Assembly: GCA_001692895.1 (NCBI GenBank)
Contig: KV748199.1
Location: 62,001 to 126,000, forward strand
Direction of reading: 5' to 3'
DNA length: 64,000 bases
From: Cenococcum geophilum 1.58
Lineage: Eukaryota; Ascomycota; Dothideomycetes; Gloniales; Gloniaceae
The notes below the pieces were generated by a model. It was given only the letters and a program-made list of their open reading frames with translations, searched no databases and had not been told where the DNA came from. This document shows positions 10,230 to 23,139 of this stretch, piece after piece (the stretch's first letter is position 1; every line of letters begins with the position of its first letter). The position numbers were made by a program, and so were the translations under genes.

Positions 10230-10536
10230 CACTGGAGGTATCAGTTTCTAAATTGAGGTGGTCGTAGCTTTTGGCGCATTTTAGTGTAACTCTTCTGCCG
10301 CGTCTTAGACGCCATGTTAGCGGTATAAAATTGAAGACCTGTTTGGTTTAACTGCCATCTAGAAGTTAACGGAAGGACTACCTCCCTTACCTCCACCTTC
10401 CCTACCTGCCACCTATATGATGTTAATGCGCACGCCTGCGCTAAGAGGCCGTGTATCCTAAATACGAGACGAATCCACCTTATGCTCACCCTTACCCTCT
10501 AATCGCGAGCGTTTAATTATACCTAGAGAAGGACAG

Positions 10537-10930
10537 AGGGGGCCGTTGGCATGGACTTTTAATATAAAGGAGGCTCTACTTTCGGGCCTAATATTTAAGG
10601 CAATTAATAAGGGAATGCGGGCCGATTCTAGCTATAAGAAGTAGGCGTGGGAGTACACCGCGGAGGCTATTCGTAAAAAGGCTGAAAGGCCTAATATAGA
10701 GCTTAAGTAGATAAAATTAAAGCATGACTCGTGTAAGAAGGACTATAAGGCTTAGGTTAAGCTTAAGGGTTAGTTAGGGTTTAGGTGGGATAAGAGAGGC
10801 TATCCTATTATATTAAAAAAGGTCCTTAACGATTACTTTAAGGCCAATCTAGATATAAGGAAGTTCTGATATAAGCCTCTAGAGCTTAAGGATCTATACT
10901 ACTAGTTATTTACCAATATAATCGCCACTA
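10537..10930 (+). pseudogene. Myb/SANT-like protein of the Harbinger element
   Basis: Conceptual translation reads W-T-F-N-I-K-E-A-L-L, later W-E-Y-T-A-E-A-I, CKKDYKA and GFRWD..GYPIILKKVLNDYFKAN, the order seen in Myb/SANT-like DNA-binding proteins of Harbinger elements. TAG codons interrupt the frame at several places (for example in place of Trp or Gln), as expected after RIP. The remainder of the protein is cut off by the gypsy insertion at 11121. Confidence 0.6.
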
Positions 10931-11120
10931 GTAAGTAAGCTATAACCCTTAGTAAGCTTATAGAAGGTAATAAGGCTACCAACGATAATTGCATAGAGGA
11001 TAGTGCTGTTATTGGTTTAATTAAGCGCTTAACTATACCTAGTTAGCAAAGCTCTACTTCTAATTTAAATAAGGATAATAGCACTGTTAGTAACTTCCTT
11101 AGGAAATAAACAGCCACCAA

Positions 11121-11545
11121 TGTAACGGAACCTTGTAGCAAGAACTACGATGGGCTCGTTATTGGGCTAGGTGTATAGGAAATGCAAGTATAAAAGTCAA
11201 CAACGTAATAATAACTGGTGGAGTGGTTGCCTAATAGATTAACTCTAATTATATTCTAAGAATTACTATAAGGAAGGAACTATCTAGGTAGGGATTAAGG
11301 GTCCTTAAATACACAACCGTACTCCTATAAAATTCTTCTTATATATAATATACGTCTTATATATAAGGTACGTAAGTTCCTCTTATTCCTCTTATTTAAT
11401 ACATAGCACATTATATAACCTTAGTTACTATTCCTTATCACATAGTTCTATCGGCTCTATCCTAAACTATACCTAAATTAACTAACTAGCTTCTTCCGTC
11501 TCTTCTTTAAGTAGTTATAATATTATACTTAAAGCGTCCGTAACA
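11121..11545 (-). repeat. Gypsy 3' LTR (left), 425 bp
   Basis: Starts TGTAACGGAACC and ends CGTCCGTAACA. It is the same length as the right LTR and differs mainly by C/T and G/A changes. Confidence 0.93.
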
Positions 11546-11562
11546 CCATCTCCCTCCTCTTT
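11546..11562 (-). other. Polypurine tract of the gypsy element
   Basis: The minus strand reads AAAGAGGAGGGAGATGG directly before the LTR. It fixes the element's orientation as minus. The same tract follows the second family copy at 53013. Confidence 0.8.
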
Positions 11563-11899
11563 ATCTTTGTCCTTAAAGATTTAAAATATCTCTAAGTCGT
11601 TTACTAGAGGTATAATATCCGTCTAATTAATTTAGTTAATATTATTGCTCATTATACCTAAAGCAATTTCTTCTTTACACGCCTAACGTTATGCTCGCAC
11701 TATTGCTGCAATATTATCTTTTAGTAAGATTATACCGTCTCCATATTCTTGTTATTTAAAAGAGAAATTAGTTTATATTATATTAGCGAACCTATCTTCG
11801 TAATAACTATCCTTTTATTTAAAGTGTACTAAAGTAAATATTCGTTCGTCCTGTAATATTTACTTTACTTTTAATACTAAATATACGCAACTTATTACT

Positions 11900-14800
11900 C
11901 TTAATAGTCGTCTAGTTCCCTAATTAATTTATCTTAGGGTTTTATATTTAATCTACTACTATATAGCTAGATAGTAAACTATTACAAGCCCTTATTAAGT
12001 TAGAACGTTCCCATAATATGGAATAGAAGGCTCTAAATACTTAAATCGCGGCGTCTGCTTGTCTGCTTTGTCTTAAAAAGGGTTATAAAAAGGTTTATTC
12101 TAAGAAGTAGAAACTTATAGAATAAGGTTTATAGGAACTAGGTAATAAAAGAACGGATTCTCTTCTAATAGAGAAGGAAATAAATCTAAGTAGTTCGGCA
12201 ACTGCTCTTCTTAGGTCCCCCTTAGGTAACTTATTCTTTAGCAATCCTTCTTTATTAATACTACCTAACCTAATCTCTTCTAATACTCCTATACCTTTCC
12301 TATAGCGTTTTTTAAATTCTCTAGTAGCTCCTAGGTAGTCTTAGTATAGCCTATCTACTTAACCTTATACTATATTTCNTTNTTAATGTCCTTATAATTA
12401 ACNATCTTNNANACTTNNTATTTNTCTTCTTNTTATCCTCTATATATNTCTACTTTATAAACCGGTGGCTTAATATTCCTATATACTAGCTCTAGTATTA
12501 TAATATACTATATAGGGTAGATCTTTATTTTAGCTAGTAGGTTTAACTTAAATATAACCGGTGAAATCCTCTACGTAATTTTAAAAGGTCTTAGTTTAAT
12601 ATAGTCCAACTTCTTACTTAGTTATTAACTCTTGAAATTTTTATATAGTAGCTACACTTTATCTCCCTCTTTAAGATCTAGTCCCTTAGATCTCTTAGCA
12701 TTATAGTACTTTTTCATTCTCTATTATACTATCTTAGCTATCTCTATAAGGTCTATATAAAGATTTATTAAATCCTTTATTCTTTCTTTAGCTATACTAC
12801 TCGTTTTCTTTACTTACCGTAATAATAACGATGTTCTTAGCTTATATCCATAATTTACCTTAAATAGTAATATACCTATTCCTTCTTAAGGTGTTGCATT
12901 ATATATATACTGTATAACTGGTAATAGCGATACCTAATTATTCTATATATAATTAATATAATGCCTTAAATACTATTCTAATATCTAGTTTAATCTTTCT
13001 ATTTAACCGTCTATCTGCGGATAATATACGGTAGAAGTTACTACTTAAACTTTTTACTCCGCTAAGAACACTTCCTAGAATACTACTATAAATCTTAGAT
13101 CTCTATTCAATATAATCTTACTTAATACTCTATGTCTTATAAATACTTCTTTAATATAAATTCTAGCGACATCTTCCGCTAAGATTTCTTCTGTATATAC
13201 TATAAAGTATCCCTACTTTATAAGCTTATCTATTATTACTAAGATTACGTTATAATCTTATCTAGTAATAGGATCTTTTAATTTTAGCAACTTAATAATA
13301 AAGTCCTATAATATAACCTCCTATAGTCTTTCTAGTATTTTAACAGGTTATAGCCCTCCATATAGCTTATGCCTCGTTAGTTTATTCCTTTAATAATCTA
13401 GATATTCCTTTATAACTTTTTTAGCTATCCTCTAGATTCCGTTAATAATATACTTCTCCTAAAGTCTTAATACTAAGCCCATAGCTCCATTATATCCTTA
13501 AGTTAGTCCCTTATAGAAGTCTTCCATAAACTACTCTGCTATACTTCTTAGGATATACTTCGCTTTTTAATTTTCGTATATATCTATCTGTAGATCTTTT
13601 AGCTGTGCTTTTAGAATTCTTTATACCTAAAAGCTTTCCGGTATCTCGTAGACTTTCTTTAGTTTATTATCCTTTTAAATTACTATAATTCTTAGATAAT
13701 TATACCTAATTAATCCGTCTATATCCTTTCGTAATAAAGCCCCCAATAGCTTCTCCTTATTTTATAGTTTAGCTTTACGGCTTAGAGCATCTGCCCTTAT
13801 ATTATCTATACCTTTAATATACTAAATTTTAAAATAGTATTCCGTAAGTATCTCTGCCTATCTAACCTATCTTTAGTTAAGTTCCTTTATTATTAGGAAT
13901 CCTATTAAGTTCTTATAATCCGTCTTAACTATAAATAGTTTTTCTATACCTTGCAAGAATACTCTTTATTCCTTTAATGCTATAACTATACCTAATAACT
14001 CCTTATTATAGATGTCATAGTTTAACTCTAGTAGTATTATCTTCCAACTATAGTATACCACTAGGTGCCATCTATTTTAATATCTTTATATAAAGTACGC
14101 CCCTAGTATATAGTCTAATATATCTATCTTTATAACCGTTTCTAGTCCTAGTTAATAGATCTTAAGAACTAGCTCCTAGGTAAACAACTCTTTAACTTTC
14201 TTAAAGAGTTTTCTTTACTCCTCTCCCTATACCTATAGTTCTTCTTTCTTTATTAACCTTATAAGTAGCTTAATATTCTTTAACCACTACGCTATAAACC
14301 TCCTATAGTAATTGCAAAACCCTAAAAACAATCTTAATTATATAACGTTCTCTAGTTTCTACTAATTTACTATAGCCTTAATCTTCTTTAGATCTATACT
14401 AAGTTGGCCTAGTTTAATAATAAATTTAACAAAATCGGTCTTTCTGGTGAAGAACTTGTATTTCTTAATTACTACTAATATCTATTCTTCTTATAGTCTC
14501 TTTAAAACCCATTTAACGTGTTCCCTATATTCTTCCTTAGTTATTAAGTAGATAATAATATTATTAAGATATACCATAATAAATTTATCTAAGTATTCTC
14601 CTAATATATTATTAATACGCTTTTAGAACGTTACTAGTGCGTTTATAAGCCTAAATTATATAACTAATGGCTTATATAGTCCTTCCTTTGACCTAAAGGC
14701 TGCCTTCTATTTATTACCTTCCTTAATCCTAATCTAATAGTACGCCTATCTTAGATCTATCTTTATAAAGATTTGCGCATTACCTATCCTATCTTAAATT

Positions 14801-17800
14801 TCGCTAATTAAGGGTAAAGGATACCTATCCTTCCTAGTAATGCTGTTTAACTATCTATAGTCAATACACAGCCTTAGTTTACCATTTTTCTTTAGTACGA
14901 ATAGTACTAGATAACCCGCTAATAACTGTAATAGTCTAATATATCCCTTTTATAGATTTTCCTAGATAAACTCTTTTAATACTCTATCTTCTTTTTTAGT
15001 AAGCTTATAGATTAAAAAGAACTTTAGACTTATTTCTAGTTCTAACTCTATTTTATAGTCCTATGCTATATATTCTAATAGCTTCTCACTTCCTAGTAAC
15101 TATAGTTTCTTACTATACTTATAGTATCTCTTTAGTATATAACTTAGTCCTTTTTCTATTTCTTTATAGGTTGCTCCTACTTAATACTATACCAACTTAG
15201 CTTATTATTATATCTTATAGCATTAAGTATTTCTAATATCGACCTAACCTATAATCTAATTAATCCTTAGATTATATTCCTGTAACTAAGGTATACCTAA
15301 TACTACCTTATCCTATCTTAATAGTAGGATATTAAAAGACATCTTAATTTATCTCCCTTTAATAGTTATCNAAATAGGTCCTATTTTAAGATTAATAATC
15401 CCTCCTCTATAGGTTATTAGATCTCCTAAAATTATAACTAATAGGTAAGATTACTCCTTTTATCTATAAGGTAGTCCCATTCTCTTAACTATTACTAGTA
15501 AGATATAGTTTCGCGTTACTCCACTATCTATTAGCGCTTTAAACTGCTAATCTTGCCAATTAACTTATAAATTTAGGTATCATCCTTAAATTCCTTTAAG
15601 GGTCTAAGGCTCTACTACTGGCTCCCTCTAGTCCCGTAGGCCTCTACTTTTCCTAACTATTAGCTACTTAATCCTAATGCGCTTAGCTTACTCTTTAGCC
15701 AATACCTAGTTCGCTTTTTATCTTTAATATACTATAAACATGTGTTTTCTAAGCATTCCTACCACTATTATCCGTTTAAGTATTCTTTTGTAAGAAATCT
15801 TCCTAGTTAAAGTACTAAACTTCCTTCCTCTTGGACCTCTGCTGGATGCCATCTATATATATATTTAGTATTTCTATACTATTACTTGTCTATTATCTAG
15901 TATATCCTTATAGGGTATTTTTAATTCTTTTCCTTTAGATTCTTATATATTTTGTATATATCGTCTATGTACGCAATCTATAATAACGTGTAGTATACTA
16001 GGTACTTTAGGTTAACTTTTAGTTTATCTTTATTCTTAAGTTTAAACTTTTATTATACTAATCTAAACGTTATAACTTTATTCGTAGGTACTAAGATACG
16101 TCTCTTACTTCTCTAGTCCTCTAAACGTTCCTCTAGATCCTTTAACATTATAATTAAGGCTCCTTTAATATGCGTTATAGCCTTTTCTATAATTAGGTGG
16201 TTTTAGATAACTTTTTTATCCAACTATATATAGAAATCTTCCCACTTATCATTATGCCTTTGCCTATACCACTTTTAGTATAGCTACTAGAGTATATACG
16301 GTTTATCCGTAAGGAAGTATCTTCTTATTACTATATTATAACAGCCCTTTATATATTATTCTTTAAACCTAATTAGAATCCCTAAATCCTCTTCATTTTC
16401 CAATTTAGTAAGCCACTTAGCTCTTAATGTGCCTACTCTTAGCCTATTAGTAATTCTTTGTACTAGTACTCTGTCCTTTATACGTCCTAATATACTAAAT
16501 CTCTTATCTAGTTTCTGCTCTTGCCATAAGGTAATTCTTGCCCTAAACTCCTCTATAGTTTCTTTTACGTTACGTCTTATAAGTAGATCCTTAAAGTCTT
16601 TATGCTTCTTAATCTTAGTATTAACTTTTCGATCTTTAGGCTAAATACTATATTCCCCTAGTAAGTCTTCTAGGTCTATATATCTGTCTTTTAGTCTAGT
16701 CGCTATTTACGCCGTAGATTCTCTAATCTATAAAGAAGCTCCTTACCTCTTACCTATAGGTGCCCTTATTCATACTCCAAAATCTTAGTCCCTTAGATTC
16801 TTTAATTCTAAACTTGCTTCTAACTTAAGCTTAGCTCCCGCCTTAGTCTAACTAGGCGTTTATAGTATTCTTATCTTATTTTAAGAGTCTTAAATCTTAC
16901 TTATCTTGTCTTAAGAGTCTTATACCTGTGGGAAACTCTATCCTAAGCTTATTTATATAGTTCTAAACTAAGCTACTGCCCTACTCTATTGGTTTTCGTC
17001 TGTTGTGGGTCCTTAAGTATACCTTATCTTGTTTTAAGAATCTTAGTTATCTCTTATCTTATCTTAAGAATCTTAAGCCTTTGGCCTTTTGCCTTTATTA
17101 AGTGCCGAAGTAGTTTACTATCCTACTTCTCTTACGTTTTATAAAGCAATAGACATTATATCTAGTAGGGTTTCGATCCCTACTAATGTTCCTTATTTTA
17201 TAATAGAATCATCCTCTACCTCTAGTATAATATCTTTAAGGTCTACTCACTCCTAGTAAGCGGCCCTTATTACCTTATCGTTATGGAATATTTCGCCTAT
17301 ATTAAATTTATTATCCTTAATATCCGATCTGCGAACTAGTTTATTAGTTCCTCTATATCTTATAGGTACTGGCTTTTATAGCTAATAGCTTGCGCTATAC
17401 TTAGTATCCTTATAAATTTAGTATACGTTATTATAACAAAACGCAAAACTTTTAATTAAATATTCTTTTATTCCTCGTAGTATATTATCGTCCCTTTATA
17501 CGTATATATCGTCTACTAATCTCGTGCCTTTTACTATGTAGTAACTCTGCTTACTTCTATAGTCTCTAATATAATAACCCTATTTTCTGTAATTTATATA
17601 AGCTCCTTTTTTAAACCATTTCTCTTACTATAAAGTCCGCCTAAATATCTTCTGCTAATAAGATCCCTAATTTAGCCTCTACTCCTTAAACCTTTAATCA
17701 CTTAATCCTTATCCTCTAGGTTTCTATAATTTACTCTATCTCTTATAGGCTTCTTTAGTGCTACTTAGGTCTATTAGCTCTGCGCTATACTATAATTTCT

Positions 17801-18600
17801 AACTTAGCTTTTGTTATTGCGTACTTTGCGCCTTATATAACTATAAAACTCTATCCTAGCCTCTTTTAGCTTATTCCCTTTAGTAGATCTAATTATTAAT
17901 CTTAATTACCTAATCTATTAGTTCCCTTAGGGTATCTGCATCTTTTATTAGGATAATTACGTCCTAAACTTTAGCCTTAAGTCCCTATTTATACTGTGCC
18001 TTAAGCGCCCTATTATTCCACTCTACTTATATTGCTAGTGTCTAGAATTATATTATATACTTAATTACTAAAGTTTATTACACGAGGTTCTGGAGTTTTC
18101 TTTCCGCTATAGTTATTTCTTCTAGGTCTCTAAATATCTGCGTAAGTTGTTCTATAAATTCTTCCTAACTTAAGAATATAAATCGCATGTCTTAGTTAGT
18201 GGTCGTCATTCCATTTACCTATATCTCCATAAGGTAAGGTTTAAACTACTTAAGTGCTCTTCCTAATAAGAATAGTCCTACGTAGGCTATCCGATCCATA
18301 GGTATAGGTAACTTTACTCCCTCTTATAAGACCTTAAAGTACATCTGCGTAAGAAATCCTTTAAGTTTTAACCTCTCTCCTATAAATCTCTTAATTAATA
18401 GTAGCTTAATTTTTGCTGCTTTTATCCCGTTAAGTCTTTCTTCTAATACTATATTGTTAGCTATTAGCTAGTTAACTATCTCCTATAGCTATCTAACCGT
18501 TACAGGTTGCTATAAGTTAGTATCTACTATACTAGTATTACCTCCTATCCTTAAAGTAGTTGCTGCCATTAATAGCATTATAGTAGCTGCTTTTAGTGGC
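11900..18600 (-). pseudogene. Gypsy gag-pol remnant
   Basis: Minus-strand conceptual translation shows, in the order expected for Ty3/gypsy, reverse transcriptase at about 14540-14950 (KLRLCID, KIDLR.AYY.IRIKEGN, and the catalytic YLDD read as YLNN near 14560), an RNase H region at about 13800-14150, and integrase at about 12990-13340 (YNVILVIIDKLIK, STVYYPQIDG). Asp-to-Asn and Trp/Gln-to-stop changes occur throughout. Gag/protease should lie at 15.4-18.6 kb but is too degraded for me to delimit. Confidence 0.8.
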
Positions 18601-18646
18601 ATGTTATTTAACTTTTTATATTAATACTGTAACTAGGTAGTAATTA

Positions 18647-19071
18647 TATAACGGAACCTTATAGTAAGAACTACGATAGGCTCGTTATTGGGCTAGGTGT
18701 GTAGGAAATGTAAGTATAAAAGTCAATAACGTAATAATAACTGGTGGAGTTGTTACCTAATAGATTAACTCTAATTATATTCTAAGAATCACTATAAGGA
18801 AGGAACTATTTAGGTAGGGACTAAGGGTCCTTAAATACACAACCGTACTCCTATAAAATCCTTCTTATATATAATATACGTCTTATATATAAGGTATATA
18901 AGTTCCTCTTATTCCTCTTATTTAATACGTAGCACATTATATGACCTTAGTTACTATTCCTCGTCACATAGTTCTATCGGCTCTATCCTAAACCGTGCCT
19001 AAATCAACCAACTAGCTTCTTCCGTCTCTTCTCTAAGTAGTCGTAATATTGTACTTAAAGCGTCCGTAACA
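18647..19071 (-). repeat. Gypsy 5' LTR (right), 425 bp
   Basis: Begins TATAACGGAACC (TG changed to TA) and ends CGTCCGTAACA, followed by the duplicated target site ACCAA. Confidence 0.93.
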
Positions 19072-19779
19072 ACCAACGCTACTCTTACCGCTAATGCTTA
19101 AGCTAGGAAGAAGAAGAAGGACGGGATAATATTAACTAATTATTTGGGTTAGAATCTCACCTAAATAATAAAGCAGCTTGCTATAATAGTGGACTTAATA
19201 ATAGATAAATAGGCTTAGGCGATTAAGCTGTTTATAAATTAGTTTAAGGACTTAGAGTTTAATTAGTAGCTTATAGTTATTACTAAATTTAAGAAGAAGT
19301 TTAGTGTAAAGCTATTTATAAACTTAGGCCAATGGGAGCGTATTTAATGGGTTTATAAGCTATTAAGAGAAGCCAGCAAGGATATTAAGCAGATAGATTA
19401 GATCCTGGCGTCTTTTAATAGGGACAAACGTATATAGCTTAATCTTAATATTAAGGATTTTAAAGAAGTTAAGGAAGTTAAGGAGTATAATCTTAATAGA
19501 GTTTTTAAGGCTATATATAATCAGCTTATTACTACTCTCTTTCTCCTAATATCTCTATAAATATTTGCCTATAAAAACGGGGATAGGGAGTTTTATTAGG
19601 CCACTCGCTTACAGAATTAAAGACATATAGCAGTAGTAATATATTCTAAGATTTTTAAATAGAAACTCTATATATTACTACTAGGACGTGTAGATATACG
19701 CCTATATTATACATCCAGTTGCCTAATAGTAGTCTTTCCATATCTTATTTGCGATTTCCTCTTGCCGCTCCTATATAGG

Positions 19780-20640
19780 CCTTATATTAATTAAATCCTT
19801 ATTATCTACTTTTAATAAACGGTCAACTATAGAACCCTTTCTTTATTGCTTTAATTCCTTATTACTAAACGGCTTAAGATTCTCCTAATTATCCATTATA
19901 TTATAATATAGAGTAATAAAGTTATATACAGCAGTAAGCGCATAAATTAGCTTTAATTAAGTGCGTAGGTTAAATTAATAAGGCCTATTAAATATCCTCT
20001 AATAACGCTTAAAAATACTAAAGGTACGCTCTACTATATTCCTAAGACTTAAATAACGATAGTTAAATAGTTCAAACTTATTATTAGGCGCTTTCTCTAC
20101 CTTCTTAATCTCCTTTAGATAATACCTTACGCTTCGATATCCCTTGCAACGTTAGGGTCCTTAGAGTAAGTGGTCCGTGCAGGAACACGATAATATTTCT
20201 GAGTACGGGCACCAAAATCAGCCAATCTAATTGGTTGGTTCTTATCGATAACCTAAGGACCCGAATTGACGTTGCAAGGGATAGCAATAATGTTATATTT
20301 AAATTGGTATACCCAGCGTCGGCAAGATAATATTGACCTAGAGGAGCTTTAAATCCCTTACTTATAGCGTCTTTAAGGACTCTGCCGTTATAAGTAGAGC
20401 CTTCCCATCCAGGTAGAATGTAGGTAAAGCTTATTCTAAAATTAACCACCGCCAGAACGTTTTGTGTAATATCGCCGTATTAATTTCGGTACGGAATCTG
20501 CTTATCCGCGGGTACGTAGGCAAAGACATGTGAGCCGTCAAGGGCGCCGATACAATTAGCAAAGTATGGCCAGCGCTTAGTGGATTCAAGAATCTCCTTT
20601 GGCATCTTTATAGGTGGGGGTCGCAGGAATATAGTAGTCG
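19780..20640 (-). pseudogene. Harbinger DDE transposase, split by a MITE
   Basis: From about 20640 downward the minus strand reads KEILESTKRWPYFANCIGAL, then DGSHVFAYVP, QNVLAVVNF (Asp expected before Phe, here Asn), LPGWEGSTYNGRVLKDAI and YYLADAGYTN. After the MITE at 20140-20281 it continues with LRNIVERTFSIFK. This is the order of the Harbinger DDE domain. A stop or mutated residue appears in several places, and the distal part (19780-20130) is more RIP-like than the proximal part. Confidence 0.8.
20140..20281. mobile_element. TA-flanked MITE, 142 bp
   Basis: TIRs start TCCCTTGCAACGT and are flanked by TA (20138-20139, 20282-20283), as for Tc1/mariner-type elements. It interrupts the Harbinger transposase frame. 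Its right half shares TTCTTATCGATAAC and AATTGACG with the MITE at 36848. Confidence 0.85.
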
Positions 20641-20962
20641 TCTGTGCAATTAGTTGGCGCGCGTGGGTCTATATCACTAATATAACGTAGTTAAATTAAT
20701 TCAAGCGATATTAAGATCGAAAGAGTAGTATAAAAGCTTCAATTTGGCCTATTTGAAATATATATAAGCTCGTTGTTGATTTTATTATAAATTGATCAAA
20801 TATTACCTGTATGTGACTCGCTACGTGGGGTGGCTCGCTTCCTGGTCAGCTGCGTTATAAGTTAGCGCTTGGTATTAGCGAGAGTCAACCTCCAGATCGA
20901 AAGATCGGCTTTTGAAGTTTTGTTATACCTAGGTCTGCAACTTTTTCTATTACTAGGCAAGA

Positions 20963-22039
20963 ATGGTTCTACAAGTATCCCAGCCGCCACAACCATTTTC
21001 GTTGAACGACCTTCTCCGGCAGCATTGCCATGATCGTCTTTACGTCAAGCCACTGCACTGGACCGCCCAGCATCTCCAGCTCCTCAAATGTCGATTCGTC
21101 CGTCGCCAGCGTACACCACAGCCTACCAACTCCACTCAAGGCGGCCTTATCCCTCCAAGTGAGAGTAAGCAGCCTAGAGAAGACTCTAAGGTCGACAAAT
21201 ATCCGCCGAAACATGGTCAAGACATCGGTATACAAAATGCTGTCTATCGACTGGCTTACGGCGATAACATGACGATCAAGCAATGGGGTCTGGAAGTCCT
21301 GCTTAAAGCGTTCTCAAATGATTATACCGTCACTTCTCTATCGTACGTCTTACCCCAAACCCCTTTATTATTACACCTCGAGAACTGGCTCACCATTCAT
21401 CGCAGAGATGGTCTTAACTTCTACTATGCGGGCAAACCAGTAACCCGACTTCCCTGTCCCACCTTCGGTCGTGTAATCGACGATATCCCGACACCTTTCC
21501 TCGCCTATGTGGACTCTACCGAAGTTGCCCGCTCACGCGAAAACTCCATCAGCCTCCTAAGCTGGCGCATCCGAAAAATCATTCTCGGCCGTCTACAGCC
21601 CACAAACATTGACCTAGATCCCTATCTCGCTGGCGTTCTAATTGCACTAGCCCAAGCGCAATGGTACGCCCGCTCCGACAACATAACGGCTCTTCCATCC
21701 TCATATACAGTACGCACCTACTTCAGGGTCTCTAGCTTGCAAGTAGTACTAATTAAGAATTAGGTATATCTCCTTGTTAATAACCACACTAAAAATGTTT
21801 ATTCTCTCCGACTCTATACTGCCACTATTACTGCTGCCTTCCTCCGTAAATTTAATCAGCCATCCGTATTCTCAGACAGCACCCTCGTTATATACCACAC
21901 CCGCATCCCGTTGCGGCCTATTTCCTACCTTAAAGGTGAAATTGCTGCGATGGTGGAAACCTCAGAAGTTAGCAAGAAACGTCCACGAGAGTCGTCGATT
22001 ATTACAGATTATGGCGCATGCAAGCGGAAAAAGAAGTAG
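20963..22039 (+). CDS. Conserved fungal protein of unknown function, inside the Harbinger TIRs
   Basis: ATG at 20963. Exon 1 to 21727 and exon 2 21764-22039 if a very short 36-nt intron (21728-21763, ACTAAT branch, TTAG acceptor) is removed; without splicing the frame stops at 21761. The joined protein is about 346 residues. Visible features are a Thr/Pro/Gln-rich N-terminal half, a core (LPCPTFGRVIDDIPTPFLAY, DLDPYLAGVLIALAQAQ), a beta-rich LYTATITAAFLRKF segment, and a basic nuclear-localisation-like tail (KKRPRE, KRKKK). I recall this core and the LYTA...FL...P motif as common in uncharacterised ascomycete proteins. Base use is normal and un-RIPped, unlike the DNA on both sides. It may be cargo of the element or an older gene caught between element halves. 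Confidence 0.65.
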
Positions 22040-23108
22040 AGGGATAGGAGTGGGTGAGAGGTGACAATATTACCGGGGGGGGGGGCGCCGGATTTGGTTA
22101 AGTAAGCTGCAGGATAGAGAATTTTTTTGCTTAGCGAATATAACTTTAGATAAGGGAGGCCTTGGAAAATATTAAAGACCGCTTTTATTAAATTAAAGAT
22201 AAAGTTCGTCGCTTAGAACTATAAATAGCCAAGAAATTAATAAACTAATAGCTATTAAAACTTAATTAAATCGCCGGTAAGGTATAGTAATAAGGGATTA
22301 AAGAAGGTTTAACGATTTAACGGTAAAGGTATAGTAGAGCGTCTAGAACCTCATAAAAATGGCTGCTAATTGTTACTATAATTCAGATTAATTACAGGCA
22401 GCTATATACTGACTTATTGTCTCCATTGAATAACCCACCTTCCACTTAACGTTTCGCTAGCTAGATCCATGGCCGCATATATAGAAGAACGTTATTACCT
22501 TTTTAATGGCTAAGACTCTTAAATTTTTAAGATCCGTATTTAATATAAGCCAATTAAGGAGGTTGTTGAGCACTTCGGGCCGTATGCGCGTCTTATTAAA
22601 TAGTTAACGCGGTAACTCCAAACAATCCTCTACCCATAATTAGCCTCTATTTATATCGCGAGGACGGCTTTAAACGCTAGTAGGCTTATAGTAGTCGGCC
22701 GATATATGCTCTATAATGGCGGTAATAGCTACAAGGATTAATATAAGGGTGATAATAACGATTTACTAGGGGGTAGGCGGCATGGCGAGCTTAATTAAAG
22801 GCCTTAAAACCACCACGTTAACGTCTTGGCAGAAAGTGACAGTAGAGGCTCTAGATGGGCGCTTACTAGCGTTACGAAATGGAAGCTCCAGTTCATTTAA
22901 ATTGTGGTCTCCCCCTATATTTTTTAAACTGACGATTTTTAGCCGCACCAACAGCCTATTTAGGCAATTGTAGGGGTGTAGGCGCGCCTGCCGAGATGAA
23001 GCTTAGCTGGAGCGATTAGAGCAAGAAATGAAGCTAGAGGAACCAAACGGGAGCGTTAATTCGATATTAGCCCGTTGAGATGACGCCTCCATCTCGCCTC
23101 CAACCGAC
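22040..23108. other. Right part of Harbinger element, no gene seen
   Basis: AT-rich, moderately RIP-like DNA with a G-run at 22074-22083 and a few short frames that look accidental. A second TIR-like GGAACCAAACGGG is at about 23038. I cannot assign a coding function. Confidence 0.5.
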
Positions 23109-23123
23109 GAACCAAACAGGCCC
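23109..23123 (-). repeat. Harbinger right TIR
   Basis: GAACCAAACAGGCCC, the exact reverse complement of the left end at 10215-10229. It is followed by the TTA target duplicate at 23124-23126. Confidence 0.88.
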
Positions 23124-23139
23124 TTATCTAATATCTAGA

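Larger units (their letters stand above)
11121..19071 (-). mobile_element. Full-length Ty3/gypsy LTR retrotransposon, heavily RIP-mutated
   Basis: Two 425-bp LTRs with TG...CA ends (the right copy starts TA) enclose 7.1 kb, and the 5-bp duplication ACCAA flanks both sides (11116-11120, 19072-19076). The coding sense is minus: a polypurine tract AAAGAGGAGGGAGATGG abuts the left (3') LTR. Long runs lack any CA or TG dinucleotide (for example 12481-12540), which is the CpA-to-TpA RIP signature. A cluster of N bases lies at 12379-12448, with another N at 15371. Confidence 0.93.
10215..23123 (+). mobile_element. PIF/Harbinger-type transposon with nested insertions
   Basis: Perfect 15-bp TIRs GGGCCTGTTTGGTTC (10215-10229 and, reversed, 23109-23123) flanked by TTA on both sides (10212-10214, 23124-23126) match the PIF/Harbinger pattern. 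Inside are the two proteins expected of this superfamily: a Myb/SANT-like protein at the left (+) and a DDE transposase at 19.8-20.6 kb (-). About 8.1 kb of the length is later insertions (gypsy element 11121-19071 and MITE 20140-20281). An intact unrelated gene at 20963-22039 lies within the TIRs. Extra TIR-like copies occur at about 10336 and 23038. Both element proteins are full of stops. Confidence 0.8.

Noticed and set aside
17160..17190. tRNA T-loop-like TTTCGATCCCTAC
   Set aside because: No acceptor stem or anticodon arm could be placed; it lies in RIPped gypsy sequence.
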